Shown: positions 25,309 through 35,025, counted from the first letter of the stretch. The stretch: DNA of 64,000 bases from Desulfovibrio sp. JY (GCA_021730285.1 CP082962.1:3286001-3350000), one strand, 5' to 3'. Numbers and translations: made by a program. The notes: generated by a model from the sequence alone, not told the origin.

Positions 25309-25953
25309 TTGGACCACGTGATAAACGGGCTTTGCCCGCCGGATACGGTGCTTTTCGATTTTGGCGGCGTGCTGGCCGAAGAGGGCTTTTTCAAGGGACT
25401 CACAGCCATTGCCGAACAGGCCGGGCGTGATCCGGCGACGGTCGTGCCCGTGGCCTACGAGATGGCCTGGAGCACGGGGTTTGTCGTCGGCGGCTGCGAC
25501 GAGGCCGGATTCTGGCAGGCGTTTCGCGAGGCCACGGGCATTGCCGGCGACGACGCGGCGCTCACCGAGATGGTGCTTTCGCGTTTTACGCCCCGGCCCT
25601 TCATGTTCGCCATTGTCGACGCGGCCCGGGCCGCCGGCATGAAAACCGCCATCTTGAGCGACCAGACCACCTGGCTGCCCCGGCTCGACGCCAAGTACGA
25701 CGTCTTTTCCCATTTCGACGCGGTGTTCAACAGTTATGATCACGGCGTGACCAAACGGGACGCGGCTTTTTTCGAGCTGGCCCTGGACCATCTCGGCAGC
25801 GCGCCCGCCGCCTCGATTTTTATTGACGACGCGCCGCGGAACGTGGATCTTGCCGCCTCGCTCGGCCTTCGTGCCATCCTCTATACGGACAAGGTCGCCT
25901 TTTTGCGTGACCTCGCCGCCGTCTGTCCGCTGTTTGGAGCCCTCCATGTATAA
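25309..25953 (+). CDS. HAD-superfamily hydrolase
   Basis: 214 aa from a TTG at 25309 with AAGGAG 11 nt upstream. The frame is open to a TTG at 25258 (231 aa), and GTG 25318 is also possible. Motif I is LFDFGGVL, in which the usual second Asp is Gly, as in YihX-like HAD proteins. Motif II is ILSDQT, and motif IV is FIDDAPRNVDLAASLG. It is a probable phosphatase of unknown substrate. Its stop overlaps the psd start by 8 bp, so a phospholipid or nucleotide role is possible (inference from context). Confidence 0.78.
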   Translation: MDHVINGLCPPDTVLFDFGGVLAEEGFFKGLTAIAEQAGRDPATVVPVAYEMAWSTGFVVGGCDEAGFWQAFREATGIAGDDAALTEMVLSRFTPRPFMFAIVDAARAAGMKTAILSDQTTWLPRLDAKYDVFSHFDAVFNSYDHGVTKRDAAFFELALDHLGSAPAASIFIDDAPRNVDLAASLGLRAILYTDKVAFLRDLAAVCPLFGALHV

Positions 25954-26590
25954 TCCCCTCTGCGGCCTGGCCCGCGACGGTCTGCCGATCATCGGCCTTT
26001 TCGCCCTGGCCGCGCTCGTGTGCGCCTTGCTGCGCTGGCCGGTGCCGGCCGTGATCCTGCTTGCGGCCACCGCCTTTTCGCTGAATTTCTTCCGCGACCC
26101 CGACCGGTTTCCCCCGAGCGGCTGCGGACTGGCCGTGGCCCCGGCCGACGGCGTGGTGTGCAAGCTCGGCGAGGCTCCCGATCCCCTTTCCGGCGAGACG
26201 CGGCAGGTGGTGTGCATCTTCATGAACGTGTTCAACGTCCACGTGAACCGGTCGCCCATCGACGCCACGGTGTCGGAAGTGCGCTACATCCCCGGCAAAT
26301 TTTTCAATGCCTCCTTCGACAAGGCCTCCACGGACAACGAGCGCAACATCCTTTCCCTCACCGATGCCGACGGCGGGAAATGGTCGGTGGTCCAGATCGC
26401 GGGGCTCATCGCCCGACGCATCGTGTGCAAGGCCGCCCCGGGGGACAGGCTTTCGCGCGGCGAGCGCTACGGCATGATCAAGTTCGGGTCCCGGCTTGAC
26501 GTCTATTTGCCGCGTGGTTATCATCCAGCCGTGACAATGGGGCAGAAAACCACGGCCGGCGTCACGGTCCTGGCGAAAAAAGACGACTAG
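25946..26590 (+). CDS. psd: Phosphatidylserine decarboxylase, short archaetidylserine-type
   Basis: 214 aa, the short Psd form. An N-terminal hydrophobic segment (LPIIGLFALAALVCALL) anchors it to the membrane. Conserved PADG, CIFMNVFNVHVNRSP and the self-cleavage Gly-Ser within MIKFGSRLDVYLP (about residue 180) are present. Cleavage there would generate the pyruvoyl prosthetic group. It makes phosphatidylethanolamine from phosphatidylserine. Together with pssA, 21 bp downstream, it forms the PE pathway. Confidence 0.94.
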   Translation: MYNPLCGLARDGLPIIGLFALAALVCALLRWPVPAVILLAATAFSLNFFRDPDRFPPSGCGLAVAPADGVVCKLGEAPDPLSGETRQVVCIFMNVFNVHVNRSPIDATVSEVRYIPGKFFNASFDKASTDNERNILSLTDADGGKWSVVQIAGLIARRIVCKAAPGDRLSRGERYGMIKFGSRLDVYLPRGYHPAVTMGQKTTAGVTVLAKKDD

Positions 26591-26611
26591 CCCCTGTCCG
26601 GCGGCCTTTGT

Positions 26612-27382
26612 ATGGAAGAAAAAATGACCCAGAGTCGGGCGCGCAGGAGCGTGTATATCCTGCCCAACCTGTTTACCACGGCGAGCCTTTTCGCCGGGTT
26701 TCTGGGTGCGCTTTGGGCCATCGAGGGCAGGTTCGACATGACCGCCCTGGCCATTCTCTTCTCCTGCCTCTTCGACGGCCTCGACGGCAAGGTGGCCCGG
26801 CTCACCGGCACCAGCAGCGATTTCGGCGTCCAGTTCGATTCGCTCTCCGACCTTGTCGCCTTCGGCGTGACCCCGGCGATTCTCGTCTACCAATGGCAGC
26901 TGTCCCAGTTCGGCCGGCTCGGCATCCTGGCGGCGTTCATGCTTGTGGCCTGCGGCGCCTTGCGCCTGGCCCGGTTCAACGTCATGTCCGGGGCGACGTC
27001 GTCCTCCAAGAAGTTCTTCATCGGGCTGCCCATTCCGGCCGCCGGCTGCATGATCGCGCTCTTTTTCATGTTCGAGCGCTATCTGCCCGACGATTTCGCC
27101 GCCGTCGTCATTCCCAAAGTCTGCCTTATCCTCGTCTACCTCCTGTCCTTTCTCATGGTCAGCCGTGTGCGCTACGCCTCCTTCAAGGAATTCGGGCTGG
27201 TCAAGGCCCATCCCTTCAGCGCCATGGTCACGGCCATGCTCCTCTTCGTGGTCGTCGCCTCCGAGCCCTGGCTCATCGGCTTCCTGCTCTTCACGGCCTA
27301 CCTCATCTCCGGTCCCATCTACACCTATTTCATTCTGCCGCGCCGCGCCAAGCTACGGGAGCCCCTCCAGGAGCTCTCATAA
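26612..27382 (+). CDS. pssA: CDP-diacylglycerol-serine O-phosphatidyltransferase
   Basis: 256 aa (another ATG lies at 26624). The CDP-alcohol phosphotransferase motif DGx2ARx8Gx3Dx3D appears from DGLDGKVARL through DFGVQFDSLSD. About seven hydrophobic segments are visible. It joins CDP-diacylglycerol to serine to make phosphatidylserine, the substrate of the upstream psd product. Confidence 0.94.
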   Translation: MEEKMTQSRARRSVYILPNLFTTASLFAGFLGALWAIEGRFDMTALAILFSCLFDGLDGKVARLTGTSSDFGVQFDSLSDLVAFGVTPAILVYQWQLSQFGRLGILAAFMLVACGALRLARFNVMSGATSSSKKFFIGLPIPAAGCMIALFFMFERYLPDDFAAVVIPKVCLILVYLLSFLMVSRVRYASFKEFGLVKAHPFSAMVTAMLLFVVVASEPWLIGFLLFTAYLISGPIYTYFILPRRAKLREPLQELS

Positions 27383-27505
27383 TACCATCACCCCCTTTTT
27401 GACATCTCTTGTCATCGTCCGGGCCCTCGGCTACCAACACAGTCTGTTGCGCGCCGTGCGCGCTGCTTCTCCCGCGTCCATGCGGGAAACAAAGGGGAGA
27501 TTTCC

Positions 27506-29026
27506 ATGCCCGACAACAACAGGGTATTCATTTTTGATACCACGCTCCGGGACGGCGAACAGTCGCCCGGGGCCACCATGACCCGCGAGGAAAAAATCCG
27601 CATGGCCCGCCAGCTCGAAACGCTCGGCGTGGACGTGATCGAGGCCGGATTCCCGGCCGCCAGCATCGGCGATTTCGAGTCTGTTGCCGCCATTGCCCAA
27701 ACCGTGACCAAGCCTGTGGTGGCCGCGCTTTGCCGGGCTTTGCCGGCGGATATCGACCGGGGCTACGAGGCCATAAAGAGCGCCAAGCGCAAGCGTATCC
27801 ACACGTTTCTGGCCACCTCGCCTCTGCACATGGAGCACAAGCTCGGCAAAACGCCGGAGCAGGTGCTCCAAATGGCCGTGGCCGCCGTCAAACACGCGGT
27901 GTCCAAGGGCGATGCCGAGGTCCAGTTCTCGGCCGAGGACGCCTCGCGCTCGGAACGGGACTTTCTGGCCAAGGTCTGCACGGAGGTCATCGCGGCCGGG
28001 GCGACCATCATCAACATCCCGGACACCGTGGGCTATGCCCAGCCCGGCGAATTCGCCGACCTCATCCGCTTTTTGCTCTCCACCGTGCCGGGCGCGGACA
28101 AGGTGACCTTCGCCGTCCACTGCCACAACGATCTGGGCCTTGGCGTGGCCAACACCCTGGCCGCCCTGGAAGCCGGGGCGCGGCAGGCCGAGGTGACGCT
28201 TTCCGGCATCGGCGAGCGGGCCGGCAACGCCTCCCTCGAACAGGTCGTCATGGCGCTCAATACCCGCCCCAACTACTATCATCTGGACACCGGCATCGTG
28301 ACCGAGGAGATTTTCCCCTCCTGCCGTCGTCTGTCCGGCATCATCGGCCAGCCGATCCCGCCCTATGCGCCGGTCATCGGCCGCAACGCCTTTGCCCACG
28401 AGTCCGGCATCCACCAGCACGGCGTGCTCAAGGATCGCCGCACCTACGAGATCATGACCGCCGAAAGCATCGGCCGCAAAGGCGCGGTGGTGGTGCTCGG
28501 CAAGCATTCCGGCCGCCATGCCCTGGACGCCAAGGTCAAGGAACTCAATTATACGCTCAACGATGACGAACTGAAAATCGTCTTCGACGCGGTCAAGGAT
28601 CTGGCCGACCGCAAGCAGAACATCCTCGACGAGGACATCGAGGCGCTCATCCTCGAAAAGGTCCTGCGCCGGCCCGACCATTTCGCCCTGCGCCACATCT
28701 CCGTGCACTGTGGCAACGTGGAGCTTGCCCCCATGGCCGTGGTCCAGATGCTCGTGGACGGCAAGGAAGTGCGCCGGTACGCCTCCGGCTCCGGCCCGGT
28801 CGACGCCTCGTTTCACGCCGTGTGCGACGCCGTCGGCCGCAAGCCCGAGCTCGAGGAATTCCACATCAACGCCATCACCGGCGGCACCGACGCCCAGGGC
28901 GAGGTGACCGTTCGCGTGCGCGAAGGGGCGGCCACGTCCATTGGCCGAGGTGTCCACGATGATGTCATCATGGCCAGCACCCTGGCTTTCATCAATGCCC
29001 TCAACCGGTTGGCCAAAAAGGAGTAG
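27506..29026 (+). CDS. leuA: 2-isopropylmalate synthase
   Basis: 506 aa. The DRE-TIM metallolyase core has DTTLRDGEQSPG (Arg15, Asp16) and the metal-binding HCHNDLGLG at about 206. C-terminal residues 380-506 form the leucine-feedback (LeuA dimer) domain. It condenses acetyl-CoA with 2-oxoisovalerate in the first committed step of leucine synthesis. GGGGAG precedes the ATG. The 123-bp upstream region contains a small hairpin (TCCCGC/GCGGGA near 27471), but I find no convincing leader peptide. The leu order is A-C-D-B. Confidence 0.95.
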   Translation: MPDNNRVFIFDTTLRDGEQSPGATMTREEKIRMARQLETLGVDVIEAGFPAASIGDFESVAAIAQTVTKPVVAALCRALPADIDRGYEAIKSAKRKRIHTFLATSPLHMEHKLGKTPEQVLQMAVAAVKHAVSKGDAEVQFSAEDASRSERDFLAKVCTEVIAAGATIINIPDTVGYAQPGEFADLIRFLLSTVPGADKVTFAVHCHNDLGLGVANTLAALEAGARQAEVTLSGIGERAGNASLEQVVMALNTRPNYYHLDTGIVTEEIFPSCRRLSGIIGQPIPPYAPVIGRNAFAHESGIHQHGVLKDRRTYEIMTAESIGRKGAVVVLGKHSGRHALDAKVKELNYTLNDDELKIVFDAVKDLADRKQNILDEDIEALILEKVLRRPDHFALRHISVHCGNVELAPMAVVQMLVDGKEVRRYASGSGPVDASFHAVCDAVGRKPELEEFHINAITGGTDAQGEVTVRVREGAATSIGRGVHDDVIMASTLAFINALNRLAKKE

Positions 29027-29034
29027 AAGAGGAT

Positions 29035-30294
29035 ATGCCCGCAACGTTAGCAGAAAAACTTCTCCAGGCGCACAGCGACGAACAGGTCACCGGCCCCGGA
29101 CAGATCGTGCGCTGCCGGCTGTCCCTGGTCCTGGCCAACGACATCACCGCGCCGCTCGCCATCAAGTCCTTCAAGAAGATGGGCGCCACCGCCGTCTTCG
29201 ACAAGGACAAGGTGGCCATCGTGGCCGACCACTTCACGCCCAACAAGGACATTGCCTCGGCCGAGCAGGTGAAGGTCTGCCGCGAATTCGCCAAGGAGAT
29301 GGGCATTACCCATTACTACGAGGGCGGCAATGTCGGCGTCGAACACGCGCTCTTGCCGGAACTCGGCCTTGTCGGCCCGGGCGACGTGGTCATCGGCGCG
29401 GACTCCCATACCTGCACCTACGGCGGCCTCGGGGCCTTTGCCACGGGCATGGGTTCCACGGACATCGCCGGCGGCATGGCCCTTGGCGAAACCTGGTTCA
29501 AGGTGCCGCCCACCATCCAGGTCGTGCTGACCGGCACGCTCGGCAAGTACGTCGGCGGCAAGGACCTGATGCTGGCCCTGATCGGGACCATCGGCGTCTC
29601 CGGCGCGCTCTACAAGGCCCTGGAATTCACCGGCCCGTTGGCCTCGGAGCTTTCCGTCGAGGGCCGCATGACCATGTCCAACATGGCCATCGAGGCCGGC
29701 GGCAAGGTCGGGCTTTTCGTCGCCGACGCCAAGACCCTGGACTTCGCCGCCAAGGCCGGTCGTACGGGCGATGTGCCCCTGGCCGCCGATCCGGGCGCAA
29801 CCTACGAGCGCACCGTGACCATCGACGCCACCGGCATGGAAGTGCAGATCGCCTGCCCGCACCTGCCGGAAAACGTCAAGCCCGTGTCCGAAGTGGCCGG
29901 GCTGCGCATCGACCAGGCCGTCATCGGCTCCTGCACCAACGGCCGTATCGAGGACCTGCGCCAGGCCGCCGCGATCCTCAAGGGCAAGAAGGTCTCCCGC
30001 GATGTGCGCTGCATCGTGCTGCCGGCCACGCCTACGATCTGGCGTCAGGCCCTGGCCGAGGGGCTCATCGAGATCTTCATGGACGCCGGCTGCGTGGTCG
30101 GTCCCGCCACCTGCGGGCCGTGCCTCGGCGGCCATATGGGCATCCTGGCCGGCGGAGAGCGGGCCATCGCCACCACCAACCGCAACTTCAAGGGCCGCAT
30201 GGGCAGTCTCGAAAGCGAAGTCTACCTGTCCGGCCCGGCCGCTGCCGCTGCTGCCGCCATCGCCGGCGAGATCATCGACCCGGCCAAGGTGTGA
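29035..30294 (+). CDS. leuC: 3-isopropylmalate dehydratase large subunit
   Basis: 419 aa, the short LeuC/HACN-like subfamily. The [4Fe-4S] cysteines are visible in GSCTNGRIEDL (about 300) and TCGPCLGGHMG (about 360). Substrate-binding segments include DSHTCTYGGLGAFATGMGSTD. It forms the dehydratase with LeuD. It follows leuA by 8 bp, and its stop is immediately followed by a repeat cluster that separates it from leuD. Confidence 0.95.
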   Translation: MPATLAEKLLQAHSDEQVTGPGQIVRCRLSLVLANDITAPLAIKSFKKMGATAVFDKDKVAIVADHFTPNKDIASAEQVKVCREFAKEMGITHYYEGGNVGVEHALLPELGLVGPGDVVIGADSHTCTYGGLGAFATGMGSTDIAGGMALGETWFKVPPTIQVVLTGTLGKYVGGKDLMLALIGTIGVSGALYKALEFTGPLASELSVEGRMTMSNMAIEAGGKVGLFVADAKTLDFAAKAGRTGDVPLAADPGATYERTVTIDATGMEVQIACPHLPENVKPVSEVAGLRIDQAVIGSCTNGRIEDLRQAAAILKGKKVSRDVRCIVLPATPTIWRQALAEGLIEIFMDAGCVVGPATCGPCLGGHMGILAGGERAIATTNRNFKGRMGSLESEVYLSGPAAAAAAAIAGEIIDPAKV

Positions 30295-30385
30295 CCAGAA
30301 GGGGCTCTGCCCCTTCTGGACTTCCCCGGCAGGGGCGCTGCCCCTGCACCCCGCCGAGGGGCCACGGGCCCCCCGGACCCCCCTT
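30295..30385 (-). repeat. Two-hairpin GC-rich repeat, copy B2 (reverse)
   Basis: Hairpin 30295-30319 (11-bp arms, CCAGAAGGGGC, loop TCT) starts right after the leuC stop. It is followed by GGCAGGGGC/GCCCCTGC and GGGGCC/GGCCCC stems. It sits in the middle of the leu operon. Confidence 0.7.
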
Positions 30386-30426
30386 ATAAGGGGATATACA
30401 GGGAATGGAGTGGAGTTGATCCTTCG

Positions 30427-30496
30427 ATAAAAGTTTTTGGGGAGGGAGGGGCGCGGGGAGGGAACCCCTTTTTGAAAAAAGGGGTTCCCTCCCCGC
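30427..30496 (-). repeat. Hairpin repeat family A, copy A6 (reverse)
   Basis: Perfect 21-bp arms (30453-30473 and 30476-30496, starting GCGGGGAGGGAACC), with the tail ATAAAAGTTTTTGGGGAGGG to the left. It lies 35 bp upstream of the leuD start. Confidence 0.85.
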
Positions 30497-30531
30497 ACTC
30501 TCCGCCTCCTCCCCATAAGGAGCTACCTACT

Positions 30532-31029
30532 ATGTACCATGGCAAGGCGCACAAGGTCGGGGCGCATATCGACACCGACGCCATCATACCGGCCCGGTTC
30601 CTGGTCACCACGGATATGGCCGAGCTTGGGGCCAATTGCATGGAGGGCCTGGAGCCCGGCTGGATCAAGCGGGTCAATAAGGGCGACATCATGGTCGCCG
30701 GCGAGAACTTCGGCTGTGGCTCCTCGCGCGAGCATGCGCCCGTCGCCATCTTGGGCGCGGGCATCCCGGTCGTCATCGCCCACAGCTTCGCCCGCATCTT
30801 CTACCGCAACAGCTTCAACATGGGGCTGATTCTGCTCGAGATCGGCGACGACGTGGCCAGGATCAGCGAAGGCGACGAACTTAAGGTCGATGCCGACACC
30901 GGCGTCATCGAAAACCTGACCACGGGCGAAAAAATCCAGTGCAAGCCCGTGCCGCCCTTCATGAAGGGCATCCTCGACGCCGGCGGCCTCGTGCCCTACG
31001 TCAAGGAACGCCTCGCGGCGCGTGCGTAG
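30532..31029 (+). CDS. leuD: 3-isopropylmalate dehydratase small subunit
   Basis: 165 aa from ATG 30532 (AAGGAG upstream). The frame continues upstream to 30472, but that part is translated repeat sequence. It has the swivel domain with [24 protein letters not shown] and [11 protein letters not shown]. It partners LeuC. It is flanked on both sides by hairpin repeats. Confidence 0.95.
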   Translation: MYHGKAHKVGAHIDTDAIIPARFLVTTDMAELGANCMEGLEPGWIKRVNKGDIMVAGENFGCGSSREHAPVAILGAGIPVVIAHSFARIFYRNSFNMGLILLEIGDDVARISEGDELKVDADTGVIENLTTGEKIQCKPVPPFMKGILDAGGLVPYVKERLAARA

Positions 31030-31053
31030 TCAATAAGAAGAAGAGGATAAAGG

Positions 31054-31130
31054 ATGCCTCCGGCGGCCGGGGGAACCTTTTTTGAAAAAAAGGTTCCCCC
31101 GGACCCCCTCCATAAAACTTTTATAAGTGT
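31054..31130 (+). repeat. Hairpin repeat family A, copy A7 (forward)
   Basis: Preceded by GATGCCTCCGGCGG. Perfect 17-bp arms (31067-31083 and 31086-31102, starting CCGGGGGAACC), then the tail ACCCCCTCCATAAAACTTTT. It begins 25 bp after the leuD stop. Confidence 0.85.
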
Positions 31131-31145
31131 TGCACGTGGTGTCGT

Positions 31146-31227
31146 CCGGTCCCCCCTTCCTCCGGCTGGCGCTGTCCTGGACGGTTCTCCGTCCAGGACA
31201 GCGCCAGCCGGAGGAAGGGGGGACCGG
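31146..31227. repeat. Perfect 39-bp inverted repeat with TTCT loop
   Basis: The arm at 31146-31184 (starting CCGGTCCCCCCTTCC) is exactly complementary to 31189-31227 with a 4-nt loop. It lies between leuD and leuB, inside the operon. Confidence 0.92.
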
Positions 31228-31285
31228 GGGGCCCATGGCCCCCCGGCGGGGTCCAGGGGCGGAGCCCCTGGCAGCCGGAGGCACA
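31225..31285 (+). repeat. Two-hairpin GC-rich repeat, copy B3 (forward)
   Basis: GGGGGGCCCATGGCCCCCC followed by CGGCGGGGTC and a CCAGGGGC/GCCCCTGG hairpin. The core is nearly identical to copy B5 at 38474. Confidence 0.75.
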
Positions 31286-31302
31286 CATTGTAAGGATACG
31301 TG

Positions 31303-32379
31303 ATGCGTTACAATATCTGTGTGATGCCGGGAGACGGCATTGGTCCGGAGATCGTGGCCGAGGCCATGAAGGTGTTGAAAGCGGCGGGCAAAAAGCATGG
31401 CCTGGAATTTGGATTTACCGAGGCGGTGATCGGCGGCGCGGCCATCGACGCCACGGGAGGCCCGTTGCCTGAAAAGACTGTTGCCGCCTGCAAGGCGGCC
31501 GATGCGGTGCTTCTGGGCGCGGTCGGCGGTCCCCAGTGGGACACGCTTGATCCGGCCATCCGCCCGGAGAAGGGCCTGCTTGGCATCCGCAAGGCGCTCG
31601 GGCTTTTCGCCAACCTGCGTCCGGCCAAGCTTTTCCCCGAGCTTGCCGCCGCCTGCTGCCTGCGCCCGGACATCGTGGGCAACGGTCTTGACGTCATGGT
31701 GGTGCGGGAACTCACGGGCGGGGCCTATTTCGGCGAGCCGCGCGGCATTGAGGAGCGCGGCGGCGAGAAGGTGGGGTTCAACACCATGGTGTACGGCGAG
31801 CACGAAGTGCGCCGCATCGCCAAGGTCGGTTTCGAGACGGCCCGGAAGCGGCGTGGCAAGCTGTGCTCCGTGGACAAGGCCAACGTGCTCGACGTTTCGC
31901 GTCTGTGGCGCGCCGTGGTCCTGGAAGTGGCCAAGGACTATCCCGACGTGGAGCTTTCGCACATGTACGTGGACAACGCGGCCATGCAGCTCGTGCGCGA
32001 TCCGTCCCAGTTCGACGTCATCGTGACCGAGAACCTGTTTGGCGACATCCTGTCAGACGAGGCGGCGGTCATCACCGGTTCCATCGGCATGCTGCCTTCG
32101 GCCTCGCTTGGCGAAGGCAATCCGGGCCTGTACGAGCCTATCCACGGCTCGGCTCCGGACATCGCCGGCCAGGACAAGGCCAATCCGCTGGCCACCATCC
32201 TGTCCGTGGCCATGATGCTCAAGCACTCCTTCAACGAGGCCGCGGCGGCCGACGCCATCGAGGCGGCCTGCGCCAAGGTGCTGGCCGAGGGGTATCGCAC
32301 GGGCGACATCATGGAACCCGGCAAGACGCTCGTCGGCTGCAAGGCCATGGGCGATCTGGTGGTGGAGCGGCTGGCCTAA
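31303..32379 (+). CDS. leuB: 3-isopropylmalate dehydrogenase
   Basis: 358 aa from ATG 31303, directly preceded by GTG 31300. NAD-dependent isopropylmalate dehydrogenase features include [52 protein letters not shown] and [12 protein letters not shown]. The family catalytic Tyr and Lys and the metal-binding Asp residues lie in these segments. It oxidises and decarboxylates 3-isopropylmalate. It is last in the leuACDB order and separated from leuD by three stacked repeat elements. Confidence 0.95.
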   Translation: MRYNICVMPGDGIGPEIVAEAMKVLKAAGKKHGLEFGFTEAVIGGAAIDATGGPLPEKTVAACKAADAVLLGAVGGPQWDTLDPAIRPEKGLLGIRKALGLFANLRPAKLFPELAAACCLRPDIVGNGLDVMVVRELTGGAYFGEPRGIEERGGEKVGFNTMVYGEHEVRRIAKVGFETARKRRGKLCSVDKANVLDVSRLWRAVVLEVAKDYPDVELSHMYVDNAAMQLVRDPSQFDVIVTENLFGDILSDEAAVITGSIGMLPSASLGEGNPGLYEPIHGSAPDIAGQDKANPLATILSVAMMLKHSFNEAAAADAIEAACAKVLAEGYRTGDIMEPGKTLVGCKAMGDLVVERLA

Positions 32380-32573
32380 CCGCCAAGCCTTTTTGAAGGG
32401 TCCGGGGGGGCTGGCCGTGGCCGCGCATGATTTTCATCGCGGCGGGGCTGGTTCTCCCGGCCTTTTTTGCGTATGCAGGGCGGCGCGTCTTGCGCGTCGC
32501 TGGCGACGTTTCCGGCGACGCGTCGCCTTCTTCGACCTTACGTGCCCCGATACCGGGCGTTTTGATGGAAGTC

Positions 32574-34571
32574 ATGGCCAAAGTCAGTCTGCAAAATCTT
32601 TCCAAGTCCTACGGCGGCTACGATCTCTTCAAGGATTTCTCCCTGGAGATTCCCGGCGGCACGCGGTTGGCCGTTGTTGGCCAAAACGGCGCGGGCAAGT
32701 CCACGCTCCTGAAACTCATCGCCGGGGTCTCCGAACCCGACGGCGGCAAGGTGGCGCTCTCCACCGGCGCGCGCCTGGGCTACGTGGCCCAGGACATGGA
32801 CGAGGCCGACCTCGGCATGGGACTTCTCGCCTGGGTCATGGCCGCGCTGCCGTCGTGGAAGGAATTCTGGGCCCGCTACGACGCGGCCGTGGCCGCCGGG
32901 GACAAGGCCGCCATGGACGCCCTGGCCCATGAGCAGGCGAGCCTGGAGCATACGCTGGGCTACAATCCCGAGCACCGGGCCAAGACCATCCTGACCGGGC
33001 TTGGCTTCGAGGAGAAGCAGCAGGCCGGGCCTTTGTCGGCGCTTTCCGGCGGCTGGCGGGAGCGGGCCAAGCTGGCCCGGGTGCTGACGGCCGGGGCCGA
33101 CGTGCTGCTCCTTGACGAACCCACCAACCACCTGGACCTTGAGGCCGTGTCCTGGCTCGAATCGTTTCTGTGCGCCTTTCCCGGCGTGCTCATCTTCGTG
33201 GCCCACGACCGGATTTTTCTCGACCGGGTGGCGACGCACACGCTGTTCATGGGCGATGTGAAGCCCATTTGGCGTCCAGGCTCTTTTTCCGAGTTCCTGG
33301 TCTGGCGCGAGGAGATGGACAAGCAGTGGGAGCGGCAGGCTGCGGCCATCGACAACAAGATCAAGCAGCACAGCGCCTTTGTCGATCGTTTTCGCTACAA
33401 GGCCACCAAGGCCCGGCAGGCCCAAAGCAAGCTCAAGAACGTGGACAAGCTGGAAAAGGAGATGGCGGCGCTCAAAAGCGAGCGGCCGGACGTGCGGGCC
33501 AAGACCCTCAATTTCACCCTGCCCGAGCCCGAGAAGTCCGACAAGACCGTGGCCGCCGCCGCCGACCTGGCCTATACCTATCCCGGCCGGGACCCCATCT
33601 GGCCGCCGCTGACCTTTCAGCTTTTTCGCGGCCAGAAAGTGGCGCTGGTCGGGCACAACGGCGCGGGCAAAACCACGCTGTTGAAGCTGGTGGTCGGGGC
33701 GCTTAAGCCCCTTGCCGGCCGCGTCCTTCTCGGCACGGGCGTCAAGCTCGGCTATTTCAGCCAGCACCAGACCGAGGTGCTGCAAAAAGACGCCCTGGTC
33801 ATGTCCGAAATGAAGCGCATGGCCGGCCCCAGGGCCACCCATCTGGAAGTCTGCTCCATCCTGGGGTTGTTTCTTTTGGGCGAGGATTACTGGGAGCGGC
33901 GGGTGTCCGAGCTTTCCGGCGGCGAGAAATCGCGGCTGGTGCTGGCCGGGCTTTTTTCGGCCCGGGCCAACTTTCTGGTGCTCGACGAACCCACCAACCA
34001 CCTGGACCTGGAAAGCCGCGAAGCGCTGGTGCGGGCGCTTTCCGAGTACTCGGGGGCCATTCTCATGGTCGCCCACGACCGCTATCTGCTGCGCGAGGTG
34101 GCGGCCGAGGTCTGGTCCGTCGGCGAGGACGGCATCACCGTTTATGAAGACGGCTTCGCCGGTTACGAGGCCGCCCAGGCCGGGCAAATGCAGGAAAACG
34201 CCTGCCTTGTGGACGAAGCCGCGGAGCCGACCAAGGCCTCACCCACCAAGGCCTCCCGTCAGGAGGACAAGGAACGCAAGCGCCGCGTGGCCGAGCAGCG
34301 AAACACGCTCTACCGCGACATCAAGCCCAAGCGCGATGCCTACGACAAGCTTGAGGCCGAGCTGGAAACGCTTCTCGCCAAGCAGTCCGAGGTGGAGGCC
34401 GTCATGGCCGATCCCGAGACCTATGCGAAGCGTGAGCTTTTTTCCCAGCTCAGCAAGGAATACGGGACCCTGTCCCATGCGTCCGAGGAACTGCTCGCCC
34501 GCATGGCGGTCCTGGAAGAGGAAATCGCCGACCTGGAGGCCCGACGGGCCGCCTTGCTGGAGTCCGCATGA
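32574..34571 (+). CDS. ABC-F family ATPase
   Basis: 665 aa from ATG 32574. Two ATPase domains are fused without membrane segments: Walker A GQNGAGKST and GHNGAGKTT, signatures LSGGWRERAKL and LSGGEKSRLVL, and Walker B LLLDEPTNHLDL and LVLDEPTNHLDL. The interdomain linker (ARQAQSKLKNVDKLEKEM) and a C-terminal coiled coil (KPKRDAYDKLEAELETLLAKQ) fit Uup/YdiF/EttA-type ABC-F proteins that act on the ribosome E site. Whether it confers antibiotic protection cannot be told. An upstream in-frame extension to 32427 lacks a ribosome-binding site. It overlaps the Nudix gene by 4 bp. Confidence 0.92.
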   Translation: MAKVSLQNLSKSYGGYDLFKDFSLEIPGGTRLAVVGQNGAGKSTLLKLIAGVSEPDGGKVALSTGARLGYVAQDMDEADLGMGLLAWVMAALPSWKEFWARYDAAVAAGDKAAMDALAHEQASLEHTLGYNPEHRAKTILTGLGFEEKQQAGPLSALSGGWRERAKLARVLTAGADVLLLDEPTNHLDLEAVSWLESFLCAFPGVLIFVAHDRIFLDRVATHTLFMGDVKPIWRPGSFSEFLVWREEMDKQWERQAAAIDNKIKQHSAFVDRFRYKATKARQAQSKLKNVDKLEKEMAALKSERPDVRAKTLNFTLPEPEKSDKTVAAAADLAYTYPGRDPIWPPLTFQLFRGQKVALVGHNGAGKTTLLKLVVGALKPLAGRVLLGTGVKLGYFSQHQTEVLQKDALVMSEMKRMAGPRATHLEVCSILGLFLLGEDYWERRVSELSGGEKSRLVLAGLFSARANFLVLDEPTNHLDLESREALVRALSEYSGAILMVAHDRYLLREVAAEVWSVGEDGITVYEDGFAGYEAAQAGQMQENACLVDEAAEPTKASPTKASRQEDKERKRRVAEQRNTLYRDIKPKRDAYDKLEAELETLLAKQSEVEAVMADPETYAKRELFSQLSKEYGTLSHASEELLARMAVLEEEIADLEARRAALLESA

Positions 34572-34984
34572 ACTGTGCGCCGAAGAACGTGACGGTCGTT
34601 GCCGCCATCATCTGGAAGGATGGTCGGTATCTGGGGGTCAAGCGCCCCGAAGGCAAACCCATGGCCGGGGAGTACGAATTCCCGGGCGGCAAGGTCGAGC
34701 CCGACGAATCCATCCGGGCCGCCCTGATGCGGGAATTAAGTGAAGAATTGGACATAACCCCTACCGCAATTGCCTTTTTCAAGGAAAAAGAGCATGCCTA
34801 CCTCCATATTGCGGTGCATTTGCACTTTTTCCATATCCGGGCTTACGAGGGTGAGATCAAACCCCTGGAAGGCCAGGAAATGGAATGGCTGACGCCGCAG
34901 GAGGGCGCATCGAGACCTTTTCTCGAAGCGGACAAGGAGATTGTGGAGCAACTGGCGGTCCTCGGCGACGCCGTCTTGCAGTAA
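34568..34984 (+). CDS. Nudix hydrolase, MutT-like
   Basis: 138 aa. The Nudix box Gx5Ex7REUxEExGU appears as GGKVEPDESIRAALMRELSEELD, with Asp at the usual late Gly position. An 8-oxo-dGTPase role is suggested by MutT-like flanks (VAAIIWKDGRYLGVKRPEG) but cannot be proven. The ATGA overlap with the ABC-F stop implies coupling. From about 34735 the codons become more AT-rich. Confidence 0.88.
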   Translation: MNCAPKNVTVVAAIIWKDGRYLGVKRPEGKPMAGEYEFPGGKVEPDESIRAALMRELSEELDITPTAIAFFKEKEHAYLHIAVHLHFFHIRAYEGEIKPLEGQEMEWLTPQEGASRPFLEADKEIVEQLAVLGDAVLQ

Positions 34985-35025
34985 CTCTTTTCTTCATAAG
35001 GAAAAGTCTCCCACACCCATTGCCC

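Noticed and set aside
27383-27505. A leucine leader peptide or attenuator before leuA
   Set aside because: Only a 6-bp hairpin and scattered Leu codons are present; no short ORF with a Leu run and no terminator/antiterminator pair could be drawn.
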